Origin: an uncultured Sphingomonadales bacterium
Lineage (GTDB): Bacteria; Pseudomonadota; Alphaproteobacteria; Sphingomonadales; Sphingomonadaceae
Direction of reading: 5' to 3'
Assembly: GCA_903839675.1 (NCBI GenBank)
Contig: CAIMDB010000022.1
Coordinates: forward strand, 168,877 to 232,876
DNA: 64,000 nt
A model generated the notes under the pieces. The model had not been told where the DNA came from, made no database searches, and worked only from the letters and a program-made list of their open reading frames with translations. Shown here in pieces: positions 19,269 through 27,832 of this stretch. Both the position numbers and the translations under genes were made by a program. The first letter of the stretch is position 1; every line of letters starts with the position of its first letter.

Positions 19269-20795
19269 ATGAAACATGCTCTCACCGTCACCCGCGCCCA
19301 GAATTTCGCCTCTTGGTATCAGGAGGTCATCTCTGAAGCCGATCTGGCCGAGGAGTCGGGCGTCCGCGGCTGCATGGTCATTCGCCCTTGGGGCTATGGC
19401 ATGTGGGAACGCATCCAGAAGCTGATGGATGCCGAGATCAAGCTCGCGGGCGTTGATAACTGCTATTTCCCGCTCTTCATTCCGCTGTCCTTCTTTGAAA
19501 AGGAAGCCGACCATGTGGAGGGCTTTGCCAAGGAAATGGCGGTCGTAACGCATCACCGGCTGATCGGGGATGGCAAGGGCAAGCTGGTGCCCGACCCGGA
19601 GTCGAAGCTGGAAGAGCCGCTGGTCGTGCGCCCGACGTCGGAAACCGTCATCGGAGCCGCAATGAGCCGCTGGGTGCAAAGCTGGCGTGATTTGCCGCTG
19701 ATGGTCAACCAATGGGCGAACGTCGTCCGTTGGGAGATGCGCACGCGGATGTTCCTGCGCACGTCGGAGTTCCTTTGGCAGGAAGGGCATACCGCCCATG
19801 CCGACCGCGACGACGCGATGGCCGAAACCCTGCGCGCGCTCGAAATGTACCGCGCTTTTGCGCAGGGCCCGCTCGCAATGCCCGTGGTTGCGGGTGAAAA
19901 GCCTGAGAATGAACGCTTCCCCGGTGCTGTTGCGACCTATTCGATTGAAGCGATGATGCAGGACGGCAAGGCGCTGCAAGCGGGAACCTCGCACTATCTC
20001 GGCACCGGCTTCGCTGAGTCTGCCGGGATCCGGTATCAGGACAAAGAAGGCGGCCAGCAGTTCTGCCACACGACGAGTTGGGGAGTCTCTACCCGTCTCA
20101 TTGGCGGTGTCATCATGACGCATGGCGATGATGATGGCCTGCGCTGTCCGCCGCAGATCGCGCCGCAGCAAGTGGTTATCATCCCGATGTTACGCGACAA
20201 TGATGAAGATGAAGCCGTGCTCGACTATTGCCGCGGCCTCGCCGCCGACCTGCGCAAGATCTCCGCCTTTGGAGAGCCGGTGCGCGTCTTGCTCGATACC
20301 AAGGCAACGAAGGCGGCGACCAAGCGTTGGTCCTGGGTGAAGAAAGGGGCGCCGATCCTTGTTGAAGTCGGCCCGCGTGATGTGGCGGGCGGCAATGTCG
20401 CTGTTGTGCGTCGCGACCGTCTCTACAAGGATGACGGCAAGCTCAACTCTGCCTTCATTGCGCGCGCTGACTTTGTTGGGGCTTTGGCAGACACGCTCGT
20501 CGACATTGAAAAGTCGCTCTTTACCGAAGCCAATGATCGGCTGGAGAGCAATATCCGCCGCGACGTGACGGACCTTGCTGCCCATTATAAGGGCGATGAG
20601 GCGAAGTTCGCTGGCTGGGTTGAGGTGCAGTGGGCGCGTCCGACGGGCGAGGCCCTGACCAAGATCGTTGAGACGCTCAAAGGCCTGAAGCTGACGATGC
20701 GCAACGCGCCGCTTGGGGCAGCACCTGTCGATGGCACCTGCTTCTTCACAGGGGCGCCTGCGGTCGAACGGATCCTCATCGGACGCACTTATTGA
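19269..20795 (+). CDS. proS: prolyl-tRNA synthetase, archaeal/eukaryotic-like type
   Basis: A 508-residue class II synthetase charging tRNA-Pro. Motif 2 is seen in RWEMRTRMFLRTSEFLWQEGHTAHA, the proline pocket in VRPTSETVIG, and motif 3 near the catalytic end. The compact core without the bacterial editing insertion and the C-terminal extension ending in a tyrosine (LIGRTY) are marks of the archaeal/eukaryotic-like (type 3) ProRS rather than the classic E. coli form. No obvious ribosome-binding site is seen before the ATG. The TTG start of the next gene overlaps its stop. Confidence 0.93.
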   Translation: MKHALTVTRAQNFASWYQEVISEADLAEESGVRGCMVIRPWGYGMWERIQKLMDAEIKLAGVDNCYFPLFIPLSFFEKEADHVEGFAKEMAVVTHHRLIGDGKGKLVPDPESKLEEPLVVRPTSETVIGAAMSRWVQSWRDLPLMVNQWANVVRWEMRTRMFLRTSEFLWQEGHTAHADRDDAMAETLRALEMYRAFAQGPLAMPVVAGEKPENERFPGAVATYSIEAMMQDGKALQAGTSHYLGTGFAESAGIRYQDKEGGQQFCHTTSWGVSTRLIGGVIMTHGDDDGLRCPPQIAPQQVVIIPMLRDNDEDEAVLDYCRGLAADLRKISAFGEPVRVLLDTKATKAATKRWSWVKKGAPILVEVGPRDVAGGNVAVVRRDRLYKDDGKLNSAFIARADFVGALADTLVDIEKSLFTEANDRLESNIRRDVTDLAAHYKGDEAKFAGWVEVQWARPTGEALTKIVETLKGLKLTMRNAPLGAAPVDGTCFFTGAPAVERILIGRTY

Positions 20796-22057
20796 GCAAC
20801 CTTGTCGGCCTCCTTGCGGCAGTGGGCATCGGCCTGCTGATCGGATTGGAGCGGGGCTGGCGGCAGCGCGATGAACATGCAGGCGGACGGATTGCGGGGA
20901 TAAGGACTTATGCGCTGCTGGCGCTGGGTGGTGCCCTGTCGGGTCTTTTGGCGCTGAATGTTTCGATCTGGTTTGGCCTGATCTGCATTGGGGGCATCAT
21001 CGTGGCGCTCTTGCTCGCCCACCGCGCGCGGCTTGCCGAAGCCGATGACAATGTTTCGGCCACCAATGTTGTCGTCAGTATTCTAACCGTCATGCTTGGG
21101 CTTGCCATGATGACCGGCTTTCTGCGCGAGGCCATTGTCGCAGGCGGCATGATGACGTTGATCCTCGCCATGCGGGAACAGCTGCACGGCTGGCTAAGGA
21201 CGCTGAGTGCCGAGGATGTCCGCGCGGTGGCTGTCTATGGCGCCATCACACTCGTCGTTCTGCCTTTGCTGCCGGACAAGAATATCGGTCCCTATGCCGC
21301 GCTCAACCCGCGCAATCTTTGGCTTGTCGTGGTGTTTGTGACGGGGCTGTCTTTTGCGGGCTATTGGGCCTCCAAAAGGGTGGGCGATGCGCAGGGGACG
21401 ATCATTGCGGCAGCCATTGGAGCGACCTATTCCTCGACAGCCGTGACCGCAGAATTGTCCCGCCGGTTGCGCAGCAGCCAGGAAGACCCGCTGCCCCTCA
21501 GAGCCGGAATTGCGGCTGCGACAGCGATGATGCCGATCCGGATCTCTATTCTCGTGGCAGTCCTCCTCCCGGGCGTGCTGCTGCCTTTTCTGGCAATGGT
21601 GGGGCCTGCCATTGCTGTGGCGCTGCTCTTCGCGGTGCTGCTTTACTGGCGCGCGCGTGGCGGTTCGAGCAAGGCGATGACGGCGCGTCGCAACCCTTTT
21701 GATATCTGGCCTGCCATCGGATTTGCCGCGCTGGTCGGGGTCATCGTGATCCTATCGCGCTGGACCATCGACCAATATGGCGGCCGGGGTGTCAGCATCC
21801 TCATTGGTCTGACCGGACTTTATGATGTCGATGCGGCCATCGTCACGGCCAGCAATTTGCCCACGGGCTTGCTCGACAGGTCCTCGCTCGCAGCCCTTCT
21901 TGCACTGCCGGTTCTCGTGAACTCAGCATTGAAGGCGGTTCTTGTGCCGGTGCTCGGTGGTGTCCGTGACGGCGCACGCGCTGCCATTCCGCTGATCGCG
22001 AGTGCGATTCTGATTGCGATCGGCATTGCGCTCATCAACGGGTTTCACTTCGCCTGA
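20792..22057 (+). CDS. MgtC/DUF4010 family membrane protein
   Basis: A 421-residue protein with about 12 hydrophobic segments. The N-terminal part is MgtC/SapB-like (GIGLLIGLERGWRQRD, then GIRTYALLALGGALSG). The C-terminal half is DUF4010 with SSTAVTAELSRR. Function is unknown; the family is sometimes linked to Mg2+ or acid stress. The start is TTG at 20792, overlapping the proS stop (TTGA), which is the only start that keeps the first membrane segment intact. Confidence 0.83.
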   Translation: MSNLVGLLAAVGIGLLIGLERGWRQRDEHAGGRIAGIRTYALLALGGALSGLLALNVSIWFGLICIGGIIVALLLAHRARLAEADDNVSATNVVVSILTVMLGLAMMTGFLREAIVAGGMMTLILAMREQLHGWLRTLSAEDVRAVAVYGAITLVVLPLLPDKNIGPYAALNPRNLWLVVVFVTGLSFAGYWASKRVGDAQGTIIAAAIGATYSSTAVTAELSRRLRSSQEDPLPLRAGIAAATAMMPIRISILVAVLLPGVLLPFLAMVGPAIAVALLFAVLLYWRARGGSSKAMTARRNPFDIWPAIGFAALVGVIVILSRWTIDQYGGRGVSILIGLTGLYDVDAAIVTASNLPTGLLDRSSLAALLALPVLVNSALKAVLVPVLGGVRDGARAAIPLIASAILIAIGIALINGFHFA

Positions 22058-22152
22058 GCGGGTGCAAACGGGGTGGCGGAGGACGACGCTACGCTCTAGA
22101 CAGGTTTAAATGATGGCGGGCCGTTGACCCGTTCCCGGGGGGAGTTTCTTTG

Positions 22153-23394
22153 ATGCAGCGTATTCTGATCGGGCTGGCCGGTATGGCCCTGATCCTGCTG
22201 ATCGCTTTTGCCTTTTCATCGAACCGAAAGGCGATCCGCCTGCGGGTCGTTAGTTCGGCTTTTGCACTTCAGGCAGCGATTGCGGTGCTCGTGCTGTATG
22301 TTGATGCAGGCAAGGTCGCTATTCAGGCTATGTCGCACGGCGTCAGCAATCTGCTCGGCTATGCGCAGGCGGGCATCGACTTCCTGTTCGGCAATCTCGC
22401 CAAGCCGGAACTGGGCGGATATTCCTTCGCCATTGCAGCACTCCCCGTCATCATCTTCTTCGCCAGCCTTGTGTCGATCCTCTATTATCTCGGCGTGATG
22501 CAGTTCGTTGTGAAATGGCTCGGCGGCGGCATTCAGAAGATTACCGGCATCAGCAAAGTGGAATCGCTTGGCGCTGCCGCCAACATCTTTGTCGGGCAAA
22601 GCGAAGCGCCTTTGGTGATCCGGCCCTATCTGTCGGCGATGACGCCCGCCCAGCTCTTCACGATCATGACGGTCGGCATGGCCGGTGTCGCGGGCACGAT
22701 CCTCGCGGCTTATGCATCGATGCTCGGGCCAGAGCTTCTGCCCTATCTGCTTGCTGCAAGCTTCATGTCGGCGCCCGGCGGCATCCTCATGGCCAAGATC
22801 ATGCAGCCGGATGACCCTGCTGATGCGGGCAAGGAACCGGTCGTTGACGGCCCGATCCGCTTTGGCGATGAACAGCCGGCCAATATCATTATGGCGGCGG
22901 CAGAGGGCGCGCAGACGGGCGTGCGTCTGGCCGTGGCCGTCGGTGCCATGGTGCTGGCGTTCGTGGCGCTTGTGGCGCTCGCCAATGGTCTGCTGGCCGG
23001 TGTCGGCGCATGGGTTGGCTATCCTGATCTTAGCTTCCAGAAGATCGTCGGCGCCGTGTTCGCGCCTGTCATGTACATGCTCAATGTGCCGGCAAATGAC
23101 GCGATGACGGCAGGGGGCCTGTTCGGCACTAAGCTTGTGCTCAACGAATTCGTTGCCTTCACCCAGCTTGGCCCGTTGAAGGAAACGCTGGCGCCCGCGA
23201 CAGTCGCGATTGTCACCTTCGCATTGTGTGGCTTTGCCAATTTCAGCTCGATTGCGATCCAGATGGCGGTGACAGGCGGATTGGCGCCCAATCAGCGCGC
23301 GGTGATCGCGCGACTCGGCCTGAAGGCGCTGCTGGCGGGAAGCCTTGCGAACCTGATGAGCGCGGCGTTGGCAGGGTTATTGGTAACGGGCTGA
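22153..23394 (+). CDS. concentrative nucleoside transporter (NupC/CNT family)
   Basis: A 413-residue polytopic carrier. The CNT signatures are present: NIFVGQSEAPLVIRPYL (the conserved G-x-x-E-x-P substrate-site motif) and the late GGLFGTKLVLNEF / GFANFSSIAIQ block, which carries the second conserved Glu/Asn-Phe-Ser cluster. CNT proteins import nucleosides with H+ or Na+. The ATG at 22153 follows GGGGGGAG with a spacer of 8 bases. About 95 bp separate it from the upstream gene, so it may have its own promoter. Confidence 0.9.
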   Translation: MQRILIGLAGMALILLIAFAFSSNRKAIRLRVVSSAFALQAAIAVLVLYVDAGKVAIQAMSHGVSNLLGYAQAGIDFLFGNLAKPELGGYSFAIAALPVIIFFASLVSILYYLGVMQFVVKWLGGGIQKITGISKVESLGAAANIFVGQSEAPLVIRPYLSAMTPAQLFTIMTVGMAGVAGTILAAYASMLGPELLPYLLAASFMSAPGGILMAKIMQPDDPADAGKEPVVDGPIRFGDEQPANIIMAAAEGAQTGVRLAVAVGAMVLAFVALVALANGLLAGVGAWVGYPDLSFQKIVGAVFAPVMYMLNVPANDAMTAGGLFGTKLVLNEFVAFTQLGPLKETLAPATVAIVTFALCGFANFSSIAIQMAVTGGLAPNQRAVIARLGLKALLAGSLANLMSAALAGLLVTG

Positions 23395-23395
23395 C

Positions 23396-24157
23396 CTAAG
23401 TCGACAGATACCAGCGGTCGGTGCCTTCCAGCCCGATGGCTGTCAGCCGGCCGCTGGCATAAGCGCCAGTATCAATGCCGATACGGTTGGCGCGCTCTTC
23501 CACCTCGTCGCGGATCGTATGGCCGTGGACCACGACAGCGCCGAAATCTGCCGTAGACTCGATGAAGTCGCTGCGAATCCAGCGCAGATCCGTCTCGTCC
23601 TGATCGTCGAGCGCAATGCCGGGCCGGACCCCTGCATGGGTGAAGTAGTAATCACCCAGCCGGAAGGCAGGGCGGAAGGCGCGCAGAAAATCGATATGCG
23701 CCTTGGGCACAACACGTGCCGTGGCGTCAGTCACTTCGCCCAGATCCCAGCTGTCATATTGCTCTGCTGTGATGCCATAACTGATCAGGGTTTCGCGGCC
23801 TCCTGCACGGTGGAAGGTCGCTGCCGTCGCGCGATCCCCGTCCCACACCCGGATCATGAGCTCCTCGTGATTGCCTTTTATGAAGACAGTGTCGGGGCTG
23901 GATTTTGCCAGCGCCATGGCGTGTTCGATCACTTGTCGGGAGCCGGGGCCGCGATCTGGCAGATCGCCGAGAAAGATGATCTGCGCCTCCGCGTCGCCGC
24001 GCGCCGCATCATCGGCGAGGATTTTTACCAGCAACTGATCAAGCAGGTCGGCCCGTCCATGAATATCGCCAATCGCATAGACCCGCTTACCGGCCGGGAT
24101 GGCGGCAGGTGGCGGGGCAGGGCTTTCCTTGCGGGCGAAGAAGCGTTTCAGAACCAT
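23396..24157 (-). CDS. metallophosphoesterase (PP2A/Ap4A-hydrolase-like)
   Basis: A 253-residue calcineurin-fold phosphatase. The five metal motifs are seen in order: GDIHGR (about residue 31), GDLPDRGPGS, GNHEE, HAGVRPG and VHGHT. The arrangement is that of bacterial Ser/Thr phosphatases and symmetrical Ap4A hydrolases; substrate not assigned. I start at MVLKRFF (24157) since the fold begins soon after; an ATG 10 codons upstream is possible and neither has a clear ribosome site. It is convergent with the CNT transporter, one base between stops. Confidence 0.85.
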   Translation of the reverse strand: MVLKRFFARKESPAPPPAAIPAGKRVYAIGDIHGRADLLDQLLVKILADDAARGDAEAQIIFLGDLPDRGPGSRQVIEHAMALAKSSPDTVFIKGNHEELMIRVWDGDRATAATFHRAGGRETLISYGITAEQYDSWDLGEVTDATARVVPKAHIDFLRAFRPAFRLGDYYFTHAGVRPGIALDDQDETDLRWIRSDFIESTADFGAVVVHGHTIRDEVEERANRIGIDTGAYASGRLTAIGLEGTDRWYLST

Positions 24158-24200
24158 GGGACGACCGCGATATAGTCGCTTTGGCATCGATTGCCAGATC

Positions 24201-24557
24201 TCAGGCGGGTTCGCGGTCCATCAAATCAGCAATGTCGATGTCCAGCCGTTCAATCAGATTGCGCATGCGGGGCCAGATTTTGTTCAGGAAGATGTCGCGT
24301 TCCTGCACCTTCAGCGCCTGCACAGCGCCGGGGGCTACGAACATGCCCACGCCGCGTTTGACGAGAACATGGCCATCATCCTGCAGCGTTTGATACGCCT
24401 TGGCGACCGTCAGCGGATTGGTGCCGGTCTGCGCCGCAAACGCCCTGACGGAGGGCAATTGATCGCCTTCGTCATACTTGCCCTCGATAATCTCAATGGC
24501 GAGCATCCCCCGCAAACGGAGGTAGACTGGGATTTCGTCGAAACTGGCTGCTGTCAT
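24201..24557 (-). CDS. short GntR-family transcriptional regulator (YtrA/YhcF type)
   Basis: A 118-residue GntR protein. The winged-helix domain covers residues 8-75 (VYLRLRGMLAIEIIEG, QLPSVRAFAAQTGTNPLTVAKAYQTLQDDG, VKRGVGMFV). Only a short helical tail follows, the YtrA-like layout that lacks a ligand-binding domain. Such regulators often control adjacent transport genes; here the only same-strand neighbour is the phosphatase, so the target is unclear. Confidence 0.88.
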   Translation of the reverse strand: MTAASFDEIPVYLRLRGMLAIEIIEGKYDEGDQLPSVRAFAAQTGTNPLTVAKAYQTLQDDGHVLVKRGVGMFVAPGAVQALKVQERDIFLNKIWPRMRNLIERLDIDIADLMDREPA

Positions 24558-24606
24558 GCTAGCTTAATACACCAACGCACTCACGGAGTCACGTCCAAAA
24601 AATGGG

Positions 24607-25182
24607 TTAACCCTGCCAGTGGCTGATGACGTCTGATGGAGCGGGCCGGGGCCGCTCGTCTAATTCGCGGCTGGGGGAGCCAATGAAAATGAACCCGGCA
24701 ATGCGCTCCTCCTCGCCGCCAAAGGCATCTCGGACCTGATCAGAATAGGTCGGCCATCCCGTCAGCCAGCCGCCGACCAACCCTTGGGCATGGACGGCAT
24801 TGAGCAACTGCATACAGGCCGCCCCGACGGAGAGCTCCTGCTCCCAAAGCGGTATCTTGCTCGCCTTCGGGCTCGACAAAGCGACGACCAGCGCCGGGGC
24901 CTGATGCGCGAACTGCTCCATGGCTTCGATCTCAAGGCGTCCTGCTTCAGGCTTCTCGCTGCGATAGGCGTCCACAAGGAGGGCTGAGAGCCTGTCCCGC
25001 TGGTCCGCACCGACCACAACGAAACGCCAAGGCGCCAGCTTGCCATGATCCGGCACGCGGGTTGCAGCGGCAAGAATGGCGTCCATCTGCGCTGCATCCG
25101 GGCCGGGGGCAACCATGTCACGCGGCTTGCCCGATCGGCGGGAGAGGAGGAGGTTGAGCGGGGAGGAGGTGTCATTGAACAT
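24607..25182 (-). CDS. nitroreductase family protein (YdjA-like)
   Basis: A 191-residue FMN-dependent NAD(P)H oxidoreductase. Typical features: LLSRRSGKPR near the N-terminus (FMN phosphate contacts), the PDHGKLAPWRFVVV block, and GGWLTGWP in the second half, ending with the PRPAPSDVISHW tail of YdjA-like enzymes. Substrate unknown. The ATG at 25182 (MFNDTSS) is favoured over the frame opening 12 codons earlier because the fold begins there. Same strand as the GntR regulator, 50 bp upstream of it. Confidence 0.87.
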   Translation of the reverse strand: MFNDTSSPLNLLLSRRSGKPRDMVAPGPDAAQMDAILAAATRVPDHGKLAPWRFVVVGADQRDRLSALLVDAYRSEKPEAGRLEIEAMEQFAHQAPALVVALSSPKASKIPLWEQELSVGAACMQLLNAVHAQGLVGGWLTGWPTYSDQVRDAFGGEEERIAGFIFIGSPSRELDERPRPAPSDVISHWQG

Positions 25183-25250
25183 AGGTGCGCCGCTATCAGG
25201 CAGCGGCGGGTGGGGCAAGGTTCGCGTATCCGTCTAAACCTCCCACCGCT

Positions 25251-25362
25251 CCGTTTGCCCTGAGCTTGTCGAAGGGCTGTCCTTTCTTTTTCACGCAGGT
25301 GAACAAGAAGAGCGGTCGTTGACCTTCGGTCGCCTTCGGCTCGACAAGCTCAGGACGAACGG
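25251..25362. repeat. palindromic intergenic repeat pair (CTGAGCTTGTCGA core)
   Basis: The left arm 25251-25278 (CCGTTTGCCCTGAGCTTG, then TCGAAGGGC) recurs in inverted orientation at 25335-25362 with few changes, about 56 bases apart. The pair can fold into a long hairpin. The same core appears in related forms at 25887-25960 and 55979-56040. It lies between the nitroreductase and the holin-like gene; REP-like element, with possible terminator use inferred. Confidence 0.65.
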
Positions 25363-25381
25363 TGTTTGGCCCGAAGGATGC

Positions 25382-25795
25382 CTATTGATCCGTCCCCTTC
25401 ACCTTCCCCCATTGCCGCGCGACGGTGTAGCCGAGATAGCCGGTGCCGAAGAGCGTCCACATAGGTTCCGGGATGCCGCCCAGATAGGCGTTCATGCCGG
25501 CGGCGATGTTCTTTGCCATTTCGGGTTGGGTGGCGGCGATGAGGCCCATGGGGATGGACCACAGGATGATCGCGTACATCACATAAAGGAAACTCGGCCG
25601 CGCGCGGTTGGTCCATGGGTCGGTGGAGCCGGCTTCTGCGATGATCGCCGACATCTGGACGCGGACGGCCTCAAGCTCTTGCGATCCTTGCAGTTTGAGC
25701 AGCTCCAGCTTCGCCGCGTCGCGGGCGCGGGGGTCTGGAATGATCTTGTCGATCAGCTTGGAAAGGGGCGCAATCAGACCGTCGAGAAGGGACAT
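25382..25795 (-). CDS. holin of the GTA (gene transfer agent) 3-TM type
   Basis: A 137-residue protein resembling the GTA_holin_3TM family: an amphipathic start (MSLLDGLIAPLSKLIDKIIPD), a charged coiled segment (residues 22-58), DPWTNRARPSFLY, then hydrophobic segments at about 68-90 and 106-125. In gene transfer agents and phages such holins permeabilise the inner membrane for particle release. No endolysin, capsid or tail gene is nearby, so this is an orphan copy. The ATG at 25795 is preceded by GAGT-type purines; upstream frame is not credible. Inverted repeats flank it on both sides. Confidence 0.7.
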   Translation of the reverse strand: MSLLDGLIAPLSKLIDKIIPDPRARDAAKLELLKLQGSQELEAVRVQMSAIIAEAGSTDPWTNRARPSFLYVMYAIILWSIPMGLIAATQPEMAKNIAAGMNAYLGGIPEPMWTLFGTGYLGYTVARQWGKVKGTDQ

Positions 25796-25886
25796 GGCAA
25801 CGACTCCGAATCTGGGGGGAAGGATTCGGAGGTAACCAAATAGGTACAAAAAGTCAAGTTTAAGATAACCAGTACGACACAAACCT

Positions 25887-25960
25887 CCCGTTCATCCCGA
25901 GCGACGTCGAGGGACACAGGCACCGTGTCAGGTGTCTCGACTTCGCTCGACACGAACGGG
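25887..25960. repeat. palindromic intergenic repeat (TCGAGCGA/GTCGAG type)
   Basis: Arms CCCGTTCATCCCGAGCGACG (from 25887) and CTTCGCTCGACACGAACGGG (to 25960) are imperfect inverted copies enclosing a short spacer. The arms share their outer CCCGTTC and inner GTCGAG bases with the element at 55979-56040. It sits just upstream of the holin-like gene and just after the DUF885 stop on the same strand. Confidence 0.65.
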
Positions 25961-25970
25961 ATTGGGTGGG

Positions 25971-27719
25971 CTATCTCCTTGCTTTCTCCGCCGAAATCCA
26001 GCGATCAATCGCCTGTTCCAGCACATCAAGCGGTACCGCGCCCTGCGCCAGCACGGCATCGTGGAAGCGGCGCAGGTCAAACTTTGTGCCGAGCGCGGCG
26101 GTCGCCTTGGCGCGCAGTTCGCGCAGCTTGATCTCGCCGATCTTGTAGCCGAGCGCCTGTCCGGGCCAGGAGATGTAGCGGTTGACCTCCGCCTCGATAT
26201 TGGCGGCGGACAACGCGCTGTTGTCGGTCATGAACTTGATGGCCTGCGCTTTAGTCCAGCCCTTGGAATGCATGCCGGTATCCACCACGAGACGGCAGGC
26301 GCGCCACATTTCATAGGATAGGCGGCCCATCATCTTTTCGGGCGTGTCGTACAGGCCCATCTCTTCGCCCAAATATTCGGAATAGAGGCCCCAGCCTTCG
26401 CCATAAGCAGTGAACCATGCGGCATGCTTGCGGAAATCGGGCATGTCGATTTCCTGCTGCAATGCGCCCTGAAAATGGTGGCCCGGCACCGCCTCATGCG
26501 CGGTCAGCGCAGGCAGTTCGTAGATGGGCCGCTGGTCCAGCTTGGAGGTGTTGACGTAGTAGAACCCCGCAATGCCAGAGGCGAGTGAGCCGGGGCTGTA
26601 ATAGGCCGTCGTCGTCGTTTCGGCGGTTTCCTTGGGGATTTCCCTCAGGCCATAGGTCAGTCGCGGCAGTTTGCCGAAATATTGCGGCAGCTTCCCGTCG
26701 ATCAGCTTGGCTTGCCGCGCCGCGGCCTCCATCAGCTCTTCCGGCGTCTTCGCATAGTATTTCGGGTCGCTGCGCAGCTTGGCGATGAAGCTCTGCCGGT
26801 CGGCATAGCCCGCTTGCTTGGCCACTGTGTCCATGCGGGTGAGGATGCGCGCGACTTCGGCCAGCCCGATGTCATGGATCTGGGCGGGGGTCAGGTCGGT
26901 CGTCGTGTGCGACCGCGCCTGAAATGCGTAATAATCCTTGCCGCCGGGCTGATAGGACACGCCCACCTTTGCGGCGCATTTTGGCTTATACTCTTTCACG
27001 TAAAAGTCGGAGAACTGCTGATAGGCCGGCGTTAGAACGTCGCGGATGATGCGTAGGCCTTCTGCTTTCATCGCGGCCCAATCAGCGTCGCTGACATCAT
27101 TGGGTTTGTTGCGCTTGAAGGGCTCGTAAAAACGCGTGTCCTCAGCCTTTCCGGCAATGGCGCCGGTGATGGTCGTCTCAAACCCGTTCATCGCCTCACA
27201 GGGCTGGACAAATCCCTTGGTGATCGCCTGCCGGGTGATGGAAATGATGTCGGCATTGATCTTTGGAAACTGCGCAAGGCGCGTCAGATAGCTGCGGTAA
27301 TCCGCTGCGGTGTAGAGCGGCACATAGGATCCGAGATCGGCAAAGCCCTGATGCGGGCTGGAATAGGTCGTGAACAGCATGAGCCTTTGGCCAAAGCGGT
27401 TGCCTTCGATCTGTTCGCTCAGGATGCGGGACAGAACGCCCTTATTGGCCCGATCGGCATCGGTAAGACCGGCATCGGGGATCGCCTTTAACCGACCGAG
27501 GAGAGCTTGCGCTTCGGCTGCGGATTTGTCGCGGGCAGCAAGGCTATAGTCGGAGAGCTTGTCATCATAGTCACGCACGCCAAGCGAGGACGCCGCCGTC
27601 GGGTTCTCCTTCAGGAACCACGCCCAATGGTCAGCGATCACGGCCTTCAGATCGTCCGATGGGGCGGCCAGCGCCGGGCTTGAAACCGACAGCAACAGGG
27701 CCAAGGCAAATTTCCGCAT
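25971..27719 (-). CDS. DUF885 family secreted peptidase-like protein
   Basis: A 582-residue protein with a Sec signal peptide (MRKFALALLLSVSSPALA). The rest is the DUF885 helical metallopeptidase-like fold, marked by HEAVPGHHFQG, an HExxPGHH zinc-type motif, and the downstream AYGEGWGLYSEYLGEE block, which supplies further ligands in this family. Probably a periplasmic or outer-membrane-associated zinc peptidase; substrate not known. The ATG at 27719 is the only start that places the signal peptide at the N-terminus. Divergent from the prolyl oligopeptidase gene. Confidence 0.85.
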   Translation of the reverse strand: MRKFALALLLSVSSPALAAPSDDLKAVIADHWAWFLKENPTAASSLGVRDYDDKLSDYSLAARDKSAAEAQALLGRLKAIPDAGLTDADRANKGVLSRILSEQIEGNRFGQRLMLFTTYSSPHQGFADLGSYVPLYTAADYRSYLTRLAQFPKINADIISITRQAITKGFVQPCEAMNGFETTITGAIAGKAEDTRFYEPFKRNKPNDVSDADWAAMKAEGLRIIRDVLTPAYQQFSDFYVKEYKPKCAAKVGVSYQPGGKDYYAFQARSHTTTDLTPAQIHDIGLAEVARILTRMDTVAKQAGYADRQSFIAKLRSDPKYYAKTPEELMEAAARQAKLIDGKLPQYFGKLPRLTYGLREIPKETAETTTTAYYSPGSLASGIAGFYYVNTSKLDQRPIYELPALTAHEAVPGHHFQGALQQEIDMPDFRKHAAWFTAYGEGWGLYSEYLGEEMGLYDTPEKMMGRLSYEMWRACRLVVDTGMHSKGWTKAQAIKFMTDNSALSAANIEAEVNRYISWPGQALGYKIGEIKLRELRAKATAALGTKFDLRRFHDAVLAQGAVPLDVLEQAIDRWISAEKARR

Positions 27720-27832
27720 GATGTTCTCCTCTGCTGCCAACTTCGTCGAAAGCGCGCGCGCTTGCAATGGCTTGCCTGTCACCTCTACACCGCAGGCAAC
27801 GAACAAGATTGTTGCGTAAGGAGCCTCCGCAG

